Positions 1 through 5,509 of a stretch of 11,571 nt of DNA are shown piece by piece. A program made the position numbers and the translations under genes. The stretch spans positions 1-11,571 of the forward strand of contig JAIYAA010000123.1 in NCBI GenBank assembly GCA_027489295.1. The letters run 5' to 3'. This stretch comes from Sphingomonadales bacterium. GTDB lineage: Bacteria; Pseudomonadota; Alphaproteobacteria; Sphingomonadales; Sphingomonadaceae. The first letter of the stretch is position 1; each line of letters begins with the position of its first letter. The notes under the pieces were generated by a model. It was not told the DNA's origin, ran no database searches, and worked only from the letters and a program-made list of their open reading frames with translations.

Positions 1-468
1 GCGCAGCTCGGCGGCTGGCAGGGGGGCGAGCCGGGCAGCGGGCAGGGGCTGGCGGCGCACGCCTTTCGCGGATCCTATATCGCGGTGATGGCCGAGGCGC
101 ACCTGACGCCGCAGCGCGAGATCGTCGTCGAGCGGCTGGTTGCCGCGGTCGATTGCGGGCGGGTGGTCAATCCCGATCTCGTCCGCCAGCAGATCGAGGG
201 CGGACTGCTGTTCGGCCTCGCCGCCGCGCTGGGGGCACCGACCACGTTCAGCGAGAACATCGCCGACGTGCAGAGCCTTGCCGACCTCAATCTGCCGACG
301 CTGGCGGGCACGCCGGACATCACCGTCGAAATCCTGCCCAGCGGATCGGACCCCGGCGGGGTGAGCGAACTCGCCGTGCCGCCGACCGCGCCGGCCATCG
401 CCAACGCGCTACAGACCGCCACCGGCACGCGGTTCCGCCGCCTGCCCTTGCTATCGGATACCGAATGA
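1..468 (+). CDS. Molybdenum hydroxylase large subunit, C-terminal part (IorB-like, xanthine dehydrogenase family)
   Basis: The frame is open from base 1 to a TGA at 466-468, so only the last 155 residues are present and the start lies outside the window. The fragment resembles the end of isoquinoline 1-oxidoreductase beta subunits and other molybdopterin-binding subunits of the xanthine dehydrogenase family. AVDCGRVVNPD is at residues 49-59, QIEGG at 64-68 and PGGVSEL at 118-124. The Glu in that last motif (residue 123) sits where the family keeps its catalytic glutamate. Such enzymes hydroxylate aldehydes or N-heterocycles with a small 2Fe-2S subunit as partner; the substrate cannot be read from this fragment. 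Many IorB-type proteins are periplasmic and Tat-exported, but the N-terminus is missing. The stop overlaps the hemH start as ATGA. Family call is good; assignment to IorB rather than another branch is inference. Confidence 0.87.
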   Translation, partial: AQLGGWQGGEPGSGQGLAAHAFRGSYIAVMAEAHLTPQREIVVERLVAAVDCGRVVNPDLVRQQIEGGLLFGLAAALGAPTTFSENIADVQSLADLNLPTLAGTPDITVEILPSGSDPGGVSELAVPPTAPAIANALQTATGTRFRRLPLLSDTE

Positions 469-1472
469 CCCTGCCTGCCGATCATCCGAAGATCCCGCCT
501 GCCCGCGTGGGGGTGTTGGTGGTCAACCTCGGCACCCCCGATGCGCCCGATGCCGGGGCGGTGAAACGCTATCTCGGCGAGTTCCTGTCCGATCGCCGCG
601 TGGTCGAGATCCCGCCGCTGCTCTGGCAGCCGATCCTGCGCGGCATCATCCTGCGCACCCGGCCGAAGAAATCGGCGCATGCCTATGCCCAGGTGTGGCG
701 TGAGGACGGCTCGCCGCTCGCCGCGATCACCAAGGCGCAGGCGCGCGGGCTGGAGGGCGCGTTCGGGCCAGGCGTGACCGTCCTCCATGCGATGCGCTAC
801 GGCAAGCCCTCGGTCGGCGATCAGATCGCCGCGCTGAAGGCGCAGGGGTGCGAGCGCATCCTGGTGGCGCCGCTCTACCCGCAATATTGCGCGGCGACGA
901 CCGCCACCGCCAACGACGTCGCCTTTGCGGCGTTGATTGCGATGCGCTGGCAGCCGGCGCTGCGCACACTGCCGCCCTATTATGACGACCCCGCCTATAT
1001 CGCCGCGCTCAAGACCAGCGTCGAGGAAGGGCTGGCCGGGCTCGACTTCACCCCCGATGCGGTGATTGCCAGCTTTCACGGCATGCCGCAGCGGACGCTG
1101 GAGCTGGGTGATCCCTATCACTGCCACTGCCGCAAGACCGGGCGCCTGCTCGGCGAAGCGCTGGGCCGCGAATTGATCGTCACCTTCCAGTCGCGCTTCG
1201 GCCGCGCCAAGTGGCTGGAGCCAGCGACCGACACCACCCTGGAGGCGCTGCCGGCCAGAGGCATCCGCCGGATCGCGATCGTGGCCCCTGGTTTCTCGGC
1301 GGACTGCCTCGAAACGCTGGAAGAACTGGCGATCCGCGGCCGCGAATCCTTCCTGGAAGCGGGCGGCGAGAATTTCGCATATTTGCCTTGTCTCAATGAT
1401 AGCGGCGCGGGCATGGGGTTGCTCCGACAACTTATCGGGCGCGAACTTGCCGGCTGGGTGGACCCCGCCTAG
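465..1472 (+). CDS. hemH: Ferrochelatase
   Basis: This 335-residue protein inserts ferrous iron into protoporphyrin IX, the last step of protohaem synthesis. The ATG at 465 overlaps the upstream stop (ATGA). It places VVNLGTPDAP at residues 19-28, as expected near a ferrochelatase N-terminus; the open frame upstream of 465 has no family match and runs through the preceding gene. Other motifs are SFHGMPQR (203-210, metal-site His205), GDPYHCHC (215-222), FQSRFGRAKWLEP (241-253) and PGFSADCLET (275-284, Glu283 aligning with the catalytic Glu of the family), then LNDS (310-313). Length is normal for bacterial enzymes. Six cysteines (129, 142, 220, 222, 281, 309) leave a 2Fe-2S cluster possible, as reported for some alphaproteobacterial ferrochelatases, but I cannot assign ligands. 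There is no separate promoter in the overlap, so translation is probably coupled to the molybdenum hydroxylase gene. Confidence 0.96.
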   Translation: MTLPADHPKIPPARVGVLVVNLGTPDAPDAGAVKRYLGEFLSDRRVVEIPPLLWQPILRGIILRTRPKKSAHAYAQVWREDGSPLAAITKAQARGLEGAFGPGVTVLHAMRYGKPSVGDQIAALKAQGCERILVAPLYPQYCAATTATANDVAFAALIAMRWQPALRTLPPYYDDPAYIAALKTSVEEGLAGLDFTPDAVIASFHGMPQRTLELGDPYHCHCRKTGRLLGEALGRELIVTFQSRFGRAKWLEPATDTTLEALPARGIRRIAIVAPGFSADCLETLEELAIRGRESFLEAGGENFAYLPCLNDSGAGMGLLRQLIGRELAGWVDPA

Positions 1473-1506
1473 CCATTTCTTGGTTTGATTGTGGAGAGGA
1501 AGGCAC

Positions 1507-2229
1507 ATGGCACGTGTAGCGGTCGTCACCGGCGGTACCCGCGGTATTGGCGAAGCGATCAGTCTGGCGCTCAAGGACGCCGGCATCACCGTCGCCGCCA
1601 ATTATGCCGGCAATGACGAGAAGGCTGCCGCCTTCACCGAACGTACCGGCATCAAGGCGTACAAGTGGGACGTGGGCGATTTCGACGCCTGCGCGGCCGG
1701 CATTCAGCAGGTCGAGGCGGAACTCGGCCCGGTCGATATCGTCGTCAACAATGCCGGTATCACCCGCGACGGCACCATCCTGAAGATGAGCCGCGAGATG
1801 TGGGAAGACGTGATCCGCATCAACCTGGGCGGCTGCTTCAACATGGCGCACGCGGTGTTCCCGGGCATGCGTACCCGCAAATGGGGCCGCATCGTCAACA
1901 TCGGCTCGATCAACGGCCAGGCCGGCCAGTATGGCCAGGTGAACTATGCGGCGGCCAAGTCCGGCATCCACGGCTTCACCAAGGCACTGGCGCAGGAAGG
2001 CGCGCGATTTGGCGTGACCGTCAACGCGATCGCCCCGGGATATATCGATACGGACATGGTCGCGGCGGTGCCGGCGGACGTGCTCGAAAAGATCGTCGCC
2101 AAGATCCCCGTCGGCCGGCTGGGCCAGGCGAACGAGATCGCGCGCGCGGTGGCTTTCCTCTGCGCGGAGGAGGGCGGCTTCGTCACCGGATCGACGCTGT
2201 CGATCAACGGCGGGCAGCACATGTATTGA
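1507..2229 (+). CDS. phaB: Acetoacetyl-CoA reductase (short-chain dehydrogenase)
   Basis: A 240-residue short-chain dehydrogenase/reductase, probably reducing acetoacetyl-CoA to (R)-3-hydroxybutyryl-CoA with NADPH for polyhydroxyalkanoate synthesis. It has the cofactor motif GGTRGIG (residues 9-15), NNAG (81-84), catalytic Ser134, and Tyr147/Lys151 in YAAAK. The stretch NGQAGQYGQ before the tyrosine and the ending NGGQHMY are typical of PhaB and help separate it from FabG, which uses the ACP-linked substrate. The ATG at 1507 is chosen over one at 1489 because a GAGAGGAAGG ribosome binding site (about 1493-1502) lies just before it and the cofactor motif then falls at the usual distance from the N-terminus. 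It follows hemH by 34 bases without a terminator and ends before a strong hairpin. No phaA or phaC is in the window, so the pathway role rests on family resemblance. Confidence 0.93.
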   Translation: MARVAVVTGGTRGIGEAISLALKDAGITVAANYAGNDEKAAAFTERTGIKAYKWDVGDFDACAAGIQQVEAELGPVDIVVNNAGITRDGTILKMSREMWEDVIRINLGGCFNMAHAVFPGMRTRKWGRIVNIGSINGQAGQYGQVNYAAAKSGIHGFTKALAQEGARFGVTVNAIAPGYIDTDMVAAVPADVLEKIVAKIPVGRLGQANEIARAVAFLCAEEGGFVTGSTLSINGGQHMY

Positions 2230-2237
2230 ACGAACAA

Positions 2238-2267
2238 GGGGGCCGGATCCTGGTGGATCCGGCCCCC
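2238..2267 (+). terminator. Strong hairpin after phaB, probable terminator
   Basis: GGGGGCCGGATCC (2238-2250) pairs perfectly with GGATCCGGCCCCC (2255-2267) around a TGGT loop, giving a 13-bp GC-rich stem eight bases after the phaB stop. No T-run follows on either strand (AACGTCTCCC downstream), so it departs from the classical intrinsic terminator. It may stop transcription with help from Rho or mainly protect the 3' end of the phaB message. The stem carries GGATCC in both arms. Confidence 0.7.
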
Positions 2268-2298
2268 AACGTCTCCCGATACGCTACGCGGGAGCAAG

Positions 2299-2310
2299 TG
2301 TACGCGTACA
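2299..2310. promoter_or_regulatory. Perfect 12-bp palindrome, candidate operator
   Basis: TGTACGCGTACA is its own reverse complement. It lies in the 157-base spacer between phaB and the phytase-like gene, about 25 bases before the possible -35 box at 2336. Its length and central CG resemble sites bound by dimeric repressors such as the LacI or GntR families. The regulator is unknown, and I see no second copy elsewhere in the window. Confidence 0.35.
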
Positions 2311-2335
2311 ACACCTACTGGATAGGGCGGTTCCC

Positions 2336-2364
2336 TTGACCGAACCCTGAACAGCTTGGTTATT
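2336..2364 (+). promoter_or_regulatory. Possible sigma-70 promoter for the phytase-like gene
   Basis: TTGACC (2336-2341) is followed after 17 bases by GTTATT (2359-2364). The -35 is close to consensus, but the -10 matches TATAAT in only three positions. The location, after the phaB hairpin and about 60 bases before the next start codon, suits an independent promoter. The call is tentative because the -10 is weak. Confidence 0.3.
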
Positions 2365-2424
2365 TGCCGTTCATCTTCGCAGGTGCAGCACTAGCGAGGC
2401 CGGTAAGAAACGCTAAGGAGCGAT

Positions 2425-3420
2425 ATGCGCCTTCGGCTCCGCCAGCTCGCTCTTCCGCCGATTGCGCTCGCGATCCTGGCGATCTCCGCGTCCGGCAAGG
2501 AGCCGCGTACGCCGCTGGGCCGCGACCCGGTCGTCCATGCGACCTCGGTGCCGCTTGCCCCGGGCGACCCGCGCAGGGTGACCGCCGGGCGGCTCCATTA
2601 TCTGGGCGGCGTGCGCCTCACCAGCCCGGACCTGGGCTTTTCTGGCTTTTCCTCGCTGAGCGTCGTCGGCGACCAGTTCACCCTGCTCAGTGATCGCGGC
2701 AATCTCGTGCGGTTTCGCATGGGTACCGACTGGCAGCCCCGTGCGATTCGCTTCGACGATCTTCCCGCCGGGCCCGGCACCAGCGCCTATAAGGGCGATC
2801 GCGATTCCGAATCGATGACCCGTGATCCGGTGACCGGCCAGTTTTGGGTGGGATTCGAATCGCACAATGCGATCTTCCGATACGACGCCGATTTCGCGAA
2901 GGGGCTCGGCGTAGAGCGTCCGAAGGCGATGGTGCGCTGGCCGCAGAATGGTGGCCCCGAATCGATGGTGCGCCTGCCCGACGGGCGATTCCTGGTGATC
3001 GGCGAGACCGCCCGCCCGCTGGGCGGCCAGCGCGACCAGCGCGAGGTGCTGCTGTTCCCGCACGATCCGACCATCGGCCATCCCCTGCCAGTGCGGCTCG
3101 CCTATGTACCGCCCGCGCACTACGATCCCAGCGACGCTGCGCTGCTACCGGACGGCCGATTGCTCGTGCTCGTGCGGCGATTCGCCATCCCGTCGCTGTT
3201 CACGGTGAAGATCGAGCTGGTCGACATCCGCGGCATGAAAGCGGGGCAGGTGCTGCACGGCACCGAGATCGCCGACTTTTCGTCGCCGCTCCAGCACGAC
3301 AATTTCGAAGGACTGGCGGTACAGCGCGAAGGCGATTCGCTGGTGCTGTGGATGATCTCGGACGACAACGAGCAATGGTGGGAGCAGACGCTGCTGCTCA
3401 AGTTTCGCCTCGATCTCTGA
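2425..3420 (+). CDS. Secreted phytase-like / esterase-like beta-propeller protein
   Basis: A 331-residue protein resembling the phytase-like family (PF13449, 'esterase-like activity of phytase'), which probably folds as a beta-propeller. The N-terminus MRLRLRQLALPPIALAILAISASG has basic residues and then a hydrophobic stretch, consistent with export, although no clear AxA cleavage site is seen. Family-like acidic motifs are SDRGNLVRF (89-97), DSESM (127-131), WVGFESHNAIFRYD (141-154), GPESM (177-181), LPDGRFLVIGE (184-194), HDNFEGLAV (291-299) and ISDDN (311-315). The ATG at 2425 has an AAGGAG site at 2415-2420. It sits alone between the phaB hairpin and the convergent rpmB gene, so it is probably monocistronic. 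Substrate and reaction are unknown; true phytase activity should not be assumed from the family name. Confidence 0.86.
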   Translation: MRLRLRQLALPPIALAILAISASGKEPRTPLGRDPVVHATSVPLAPGDPRRVTAGRLHYLGGVRLTSPDLGFSGFSSLSVVGDQFTLLSDRGNLVRFRMGTDWQPRAIRFDDLPAGPGTSAYKGDRDSESMTRDPVTGQFWVGFESHNAIFRYDADFAKGLGVERPKAMVRWPQNGGPESMVRLPDGRFLVIGETARPLGGQRDQREVLLFPHDPTIGHPLPVRLAYVPPAHYDPSDAALLPDGRLLVLVRRFAIPSLFTVKIELVDIRGMKAGQVLHGTEIADFSSPLQHDNFEGLAVQREGDSLVLWMISDDNEQWWEQTLLLKFRLDL

Positions 3421-3434
3421 GCGCGCACGCACGG

Positions 3435-3465
3435 AAAAACCCGCCACTGCGCGTGCAGTAGCGGG
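3435..3465 (-). terminator. Intrinsic terminator of rpmB
   Basis: Read on the minus strand, CCCGCTACTGC, loop ACGC and GCAGTGGCGGG form an 11-bp stem with one G-U pair, followed directly by TTTTT (plus-strand AAAAA at 3435-3439). It starts 24 bases after the rpmB stop. On the plus strand the same DNA gives a C-A mismatch and no T-run, so it should end rpmB transcription much better than that of the convergent phytase-like gene. Confidence 0.85.
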
Positions 3466-3489
3466 CCAAACCGTCGATCCGAAGGGAGA

Positions 3490-3789
3490 TTAGGCCGCTT
3501 CGGCGGTGCCGGCGGTCGCCTTGCGCACTTCGCGCTTGAGACGACGGGCGCGCAGCGAGAGATCCTCGTCGCGCGACTTGAGCAGCCAGTTGTCCAGGCC
3601 GCCGACATGCTCGACCGAGCGCAGGCCGTGCGTCGAAACGCGCAGGCTGATGCTCTTGTTGAGCGAATCCGAGATCAGCGTCACGTTCTGCAGGTTGGGC
3701 AGAAAGGTGCGCTTGGTCTTGTTATTGGCGTGGGAAACATTGTGTCCCACCTGCCGGCCCTTGCCGGTCAGCTCGCAAATGCGCGACAT
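3490..3789 (-). CDS. rpmB: Large ribosomal subunit protein bL28
   Basis: A 99-residue ribosomal protein bL28 of the 50S subunit. The start [11 protein letters not shown], then [13 protein letters not shown] and FLPNLQ, and later [20 protein letters not shown], are typical of the alphaproteobacterial form. Only Cys5 is present, so the paired-cysteine zinc motif of some bL28 proteins is absent. The start ATG (complement of 3787-3789) has a plausible AGGA about 11 bases upstream. The gene stands alone on the minus strand with its own promoter (3832-3860) and terminator (3435-3465), consistent with a monocistronic, strongly expressed gene. The C-terminal [10 protein letters not shown] tail is Ala-rich and probably disordered. 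Confidence 0.97.
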   Translation of the reverse strand: MSRICELTGKGRQVGHNVSHANNKTKRTFLPNLQNVTLISDSLNKSISLRVSTHGLRSVEHVGGLDNWLLKSRDEDLSLRARRLKREVRKATAGTAEAA

Positions 3790-3831
3790 CGCTTCAAATC
3801 CTGAGTTGGGCAGAAAGCCGGAAAGGCCGCG

Positions 3832-3860
3832 CTGTTAGCGTCGATGCGCGTTGCAGTCAA
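3832..3860 (-). promoter_or_regulatory. Promoter of rpmB
   Basis: On the minus strand, TTGACT (plus 3855-3860) is separated by 17 bases from TAACAG (plus 3832-3837). The -35 matches TTGACA in five of six positions and the spacing is ideal; the -10 is weaker (three of six). A start of transcription near 3825 would leave a leader of about 35 bases before rpmB. Position and orientation fit a ribosomal protein gene. Confidence 0.6.
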
Positions 3861-3937
3861 CCGATTCACGAAGAACGGCGCGCAACCCGCACGCCGCCAG
3901 GGCGTTGGGCAGGTGAAACGAATAGGAGGAGATAGGG

Positions 3938-4189
3938 ATGCGCGCAATCCTTGGTTTGCTGGGCGTGTTGGTGCTGGTCGCGGTGGTGCTGATCGCGCTG
4001 GGCCTGCTCAATGTTGATGTGAAGGGCGGCAAGCTGCCGACGGTCTCGGCCGAGACCGGCAAGGTTGCCGTCGGCGAATCCAGCAGCACGGTGCGCGTGC
4101 CGACCGTCGAGATGAAGGACAAGCAGGTGAAGCTGCCGACCATCGACGTGCAGAAGGCGCCGAGCCCGACGCCGTCGCCGGCACAGTGA
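3938..4189 (+). CDS. Unknown single-pass protein with KLPT-type repeats
   Basis: I do not recognise an established family. The 83-residue protein starts at ATG 3938 behind a strong AGGAGGA site (3924-3930). Residues 3-24 are a continuous hydrophobic helix, which reads as a membrane anchor or uncleaved signal. The rest is polar and contains three copies of a short motif: KLPTV (32-36), RVPTV (53-57) and KLPTI (65-69). The first and third belong to longer units, VDVKGGKLPTV and VEMKDKQVKLPTIDV. The tail KAPSPTPSPAQ is Pro/Ser-rich like a flexible linker. The repeat part probably faces the periplasm, but topology is inference. Its stop overlaps the GTG start of the Pmp3-like gene (GTGA), so the two are probably translated together. 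It is divergent from rpmB. Confidence 0.83.
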   Translation: MRAILGLLGVLVLVAVVLIALGLLNVDVKGGKLPTVSAETGKVAVGESSSTVRVPTVEMKDKQVKLPTIDVQKAPSPTPSPAQ

Positions 4190-4368
4190 CCCCAAGCCCG
4201 GGCCGAGTCGCGGCGGCAGCGTTCCTGCCGCCGCTCGGGGTCTATCTGCAGGAAGGGGCGGGACGGCCCTTCCAGATTGCCTGCGGGCTTACCGTGCTCG
4301 GCTTTCTGCCGGGCGCGGGTTATGCGTTATGGCGGCTGCTCCGTCGGCCCGCGGTGCTTACCGCCTGA
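4186..4368 (+). CDS. YqaE/Pmp3 family small membrane protein
   Basis: A 60-residue protein resembling the Pmp3/YqaE family (PF01679), tiny proteins with two membrane helices linked to membrane potential and salt or cold stress in plants, yeast and bacteria. The core reads AAFLPPLGVYLQ (residues 11-22) followed by FQIACGLTVLGFLPGAGYALW (29-49), matching the family pattern FLPPLGV...LTLLGWIPGIIHALY. The start is GTG at 4186 inside the overlap GTGA with the preceding gene. No other start lies before the FLPP motif, so translational coupling decides the start. A basic end, RLLRRP, follows the second helix. The link to stress is family knowledge; nothing in the DNA shows its regulation. Confidence 0.82.
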   Translation: MTPSPGRVAAAAFLPPLGVYLQEGAGRPFQIACGLTVLGFLPGAGYALWRLLRRPAVLTA

Positions 4369-4409
4369 GCGCAGGTGACCGGATCGCGCGACGCGGCTAA
4401 GCCGGGGCG

Positions 4410-4859
4410 ATGTTCCCCCTTCCTCCCCCGATGCGCGCCGCGCTGGCCGCGGCGGAAGCCGCCGCCGCAGCCGGCGAGGTGCCGGTCGGCGCGGTGGTGC
4501 TGCTGCACGGCACGATCATCGCAACCGGCGCCAATGCGCCGCGCGCGCTCAGCGATCCCACCGCGCATGCCGAGATACTGGCGATTCGTGCGGCGGCGCA
4601 GGTGCTCGGGCGCGATCGGCTCGGGGAGTGCGATCTCTGGGTGACGCTGGAACCGTGCGCGATGTGCGCCGGCGCCATCGCCCATGCCCGTATCGCCCGG
4701 CTCTATTACGGCGCCAGCGATCCCAAGGGGGGCGCAGTGGAGCATGGCCCCCGCCTGTTCGGCCAGCCTACCTGCCATCACCGCCCGGAGGTGTATCCAG
4801 GCATCGGCGAGGCCGAGGCGGGTGCGCTGCTGCGCGATTTCTTCCGCAGCCGCCGCTGA
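4410..4859 (+). CDS. tadA: tRNA-specific adenosine deaminase
   Basis: A 149-residue zinc deaminase that converts adenosine 34 of tRNA-Arg(ACG) to inosine. The zinc and catalytic motifs are HAE at residues 53-55 (His53, proton-shuttling Glu55) and PCAMC at 82-86 (Cys83, Cys86). GEVPVGAVV (22-30) and YYGASDPKGGAVEHG (99-113) are also typical of TadA, which separates it from cytidine and guanine deaminases. The N-terminus is short and Ala-rich (MRAALAAAEAAAAAGE) and lacks the usual start with Arg-His and a Tyr-Met helix; an in-frame start further upstream was not found. The ribosome binding site before ATG 4410 is weak. It lies 41 bases after the Pmp3-like gene with no terminator between, so shared transcription is possible. 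Confidence 0.95.
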   Translation: MFPLPPPMRAALAAAEAAAAAGEVPVGAVVLLHGTIIATGANAPRALSDPTAHAEILAIRAAAQVLGRDRLGECDLWVTLEPCAMCAGAIAHARIARLYYGASDPKGGAVEHGPRLFGQPTCHHRPEVYPGIGEAEAGALLRDFFRSRR

Positions 4860-4918
4860 TCCGCCTCGCTGGTTCCGGGCGCCAGATTGCGGTATGTTCC
4901 GGAAAACAGGAGAGGCCT

Positions 4919-5446
4919 ATGCTGCGTTGCCTGACCGCGATCCTGATCGTGTTGCCCGTATCCATTGCCCCGCTGTCCGGCGCCGTCGCCGTCGCCGCCG
5001 AGCGACCGGTGCTGAGCTGGGGCAAGGCCGGCGTCACGCTCGATGCCTATCGCGCCGATGCGGTCGCCTGCGGCCGGCAGGGCTATTATCTCGACATTTC
5101 GAACACCGAAGCGGCCAAGGTGTTCAAGGATGCGTCGCGCCAGCTCGAAACCAACGAGGCACGCCTCAGCGTGGTTGCCGGCGACATGGATCGCGCCATC
5201 CAGGTCGCCAATGATTCGAGCCGCATCGTCGAGCGCACCCGCCCGACCGAGCGGATAAAGCAGGTGCGGACGCTGCTGCAGGATACCGTGGCGAGCTGCC
5301 TGCAGACGCGCGGCTATACCCAGTTCCAGCTTACCCGCGATCAGCAGCGCCACCTGAAGGGGCTGCGCATCGGGTCGCCGGAACGCCACGCCTATCTCCA
5401 CGGCCTGGCCAGCGATCCCGCGATTCTGGCCGCGCAGCACCTCTAA
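4919..5446 (+). CDS. Unknown small exported protein with two cysteines
   Basis: I do not recognise a named family. The 175-residue protein starts at ATG 4919 behind AGGAGAGG (4908-4915). The frame is open further upstream but only as an overlap with tadA. Residues 1-27 look like a signal peptide with possible cleavage after AVAVAA. The mature part has WGKAGVTLDAYRADAVACG (34-52) and QDTVASCLQTRGY (121-133). Cys51 and Cys127 sit in similar settings, each in a short helix followed by a glycine and aromatic residues, so a disulfide in the periplasm is plausible. The region between (about 62-118) is charged and looks helical. A variant layout with paired 'Cys...GY' motifs occurs in sphingomonad hypothetical proteins as far as I recall. 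Function unknown. Confidence 0.82.
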   Translation: MLRCLTAILIVLPVSIAPLSGAVAVAAERPVLSWGKAGVTLDAYRADAVACGRQGYYLDISNTEAAKVFKDASRQLETNEARLSVVAGDMDRAIQVANDSSRIVERTRPTERIKQVRTLLQDTVASCLQTRGYTQFQLTRDQQRHLKGLRIGSPERHAYLHGLASDPAILAAQHL

Positions 5447-5479
5447 ATCGCGCGGATGCTGCAAAAGGTTGTGAACTAG

Positions 5480-5503
5480 CCGCCGCTCCGGATATGGAGG
5501 CGG
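5480..5503 (+). promoter_or_regulatory. Hairpin covering the ribosome binding site of the CNNM gene
   Basis: CCGCC (5480-5484) and TCC (5487-5489) can pair with GGAGGCGG (5496-5503) around the loop GGATAT, giving eight base pairs with a two-base bulge. The 3' arm contains GGAGG (5496-5500), the best Shine-Dalgarno for the ATG at 5510. When folded, the ribosome binding site would be hidden. The pairing is seen directly; a regulatory role is inference, since GC-rich DNA forms such stems by chance. Confidence 0.4.
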
Positions 5504-5509
5504 TGCACC

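Noticed and set aside
75..1601. Open frame of 508 codons on the minus strand over iorB-like and hemH
   Set aside because: Opposite strand of two recognised genes, with no family resemblance of its own.
4369..4409. Spacer between the Pmp3-like gene and tadA as a control region
   Set aside because: Only 41 bases with no promoter-like boxes or hairpin; simply an intergenic gap.
5434..5462. GCAGCA...TGCTGC inverted repeat at the end of the small exported protein gene
   Set aside because: Only six pairs with a 17-base loop and no T-run after it; too weak to call a terminator.
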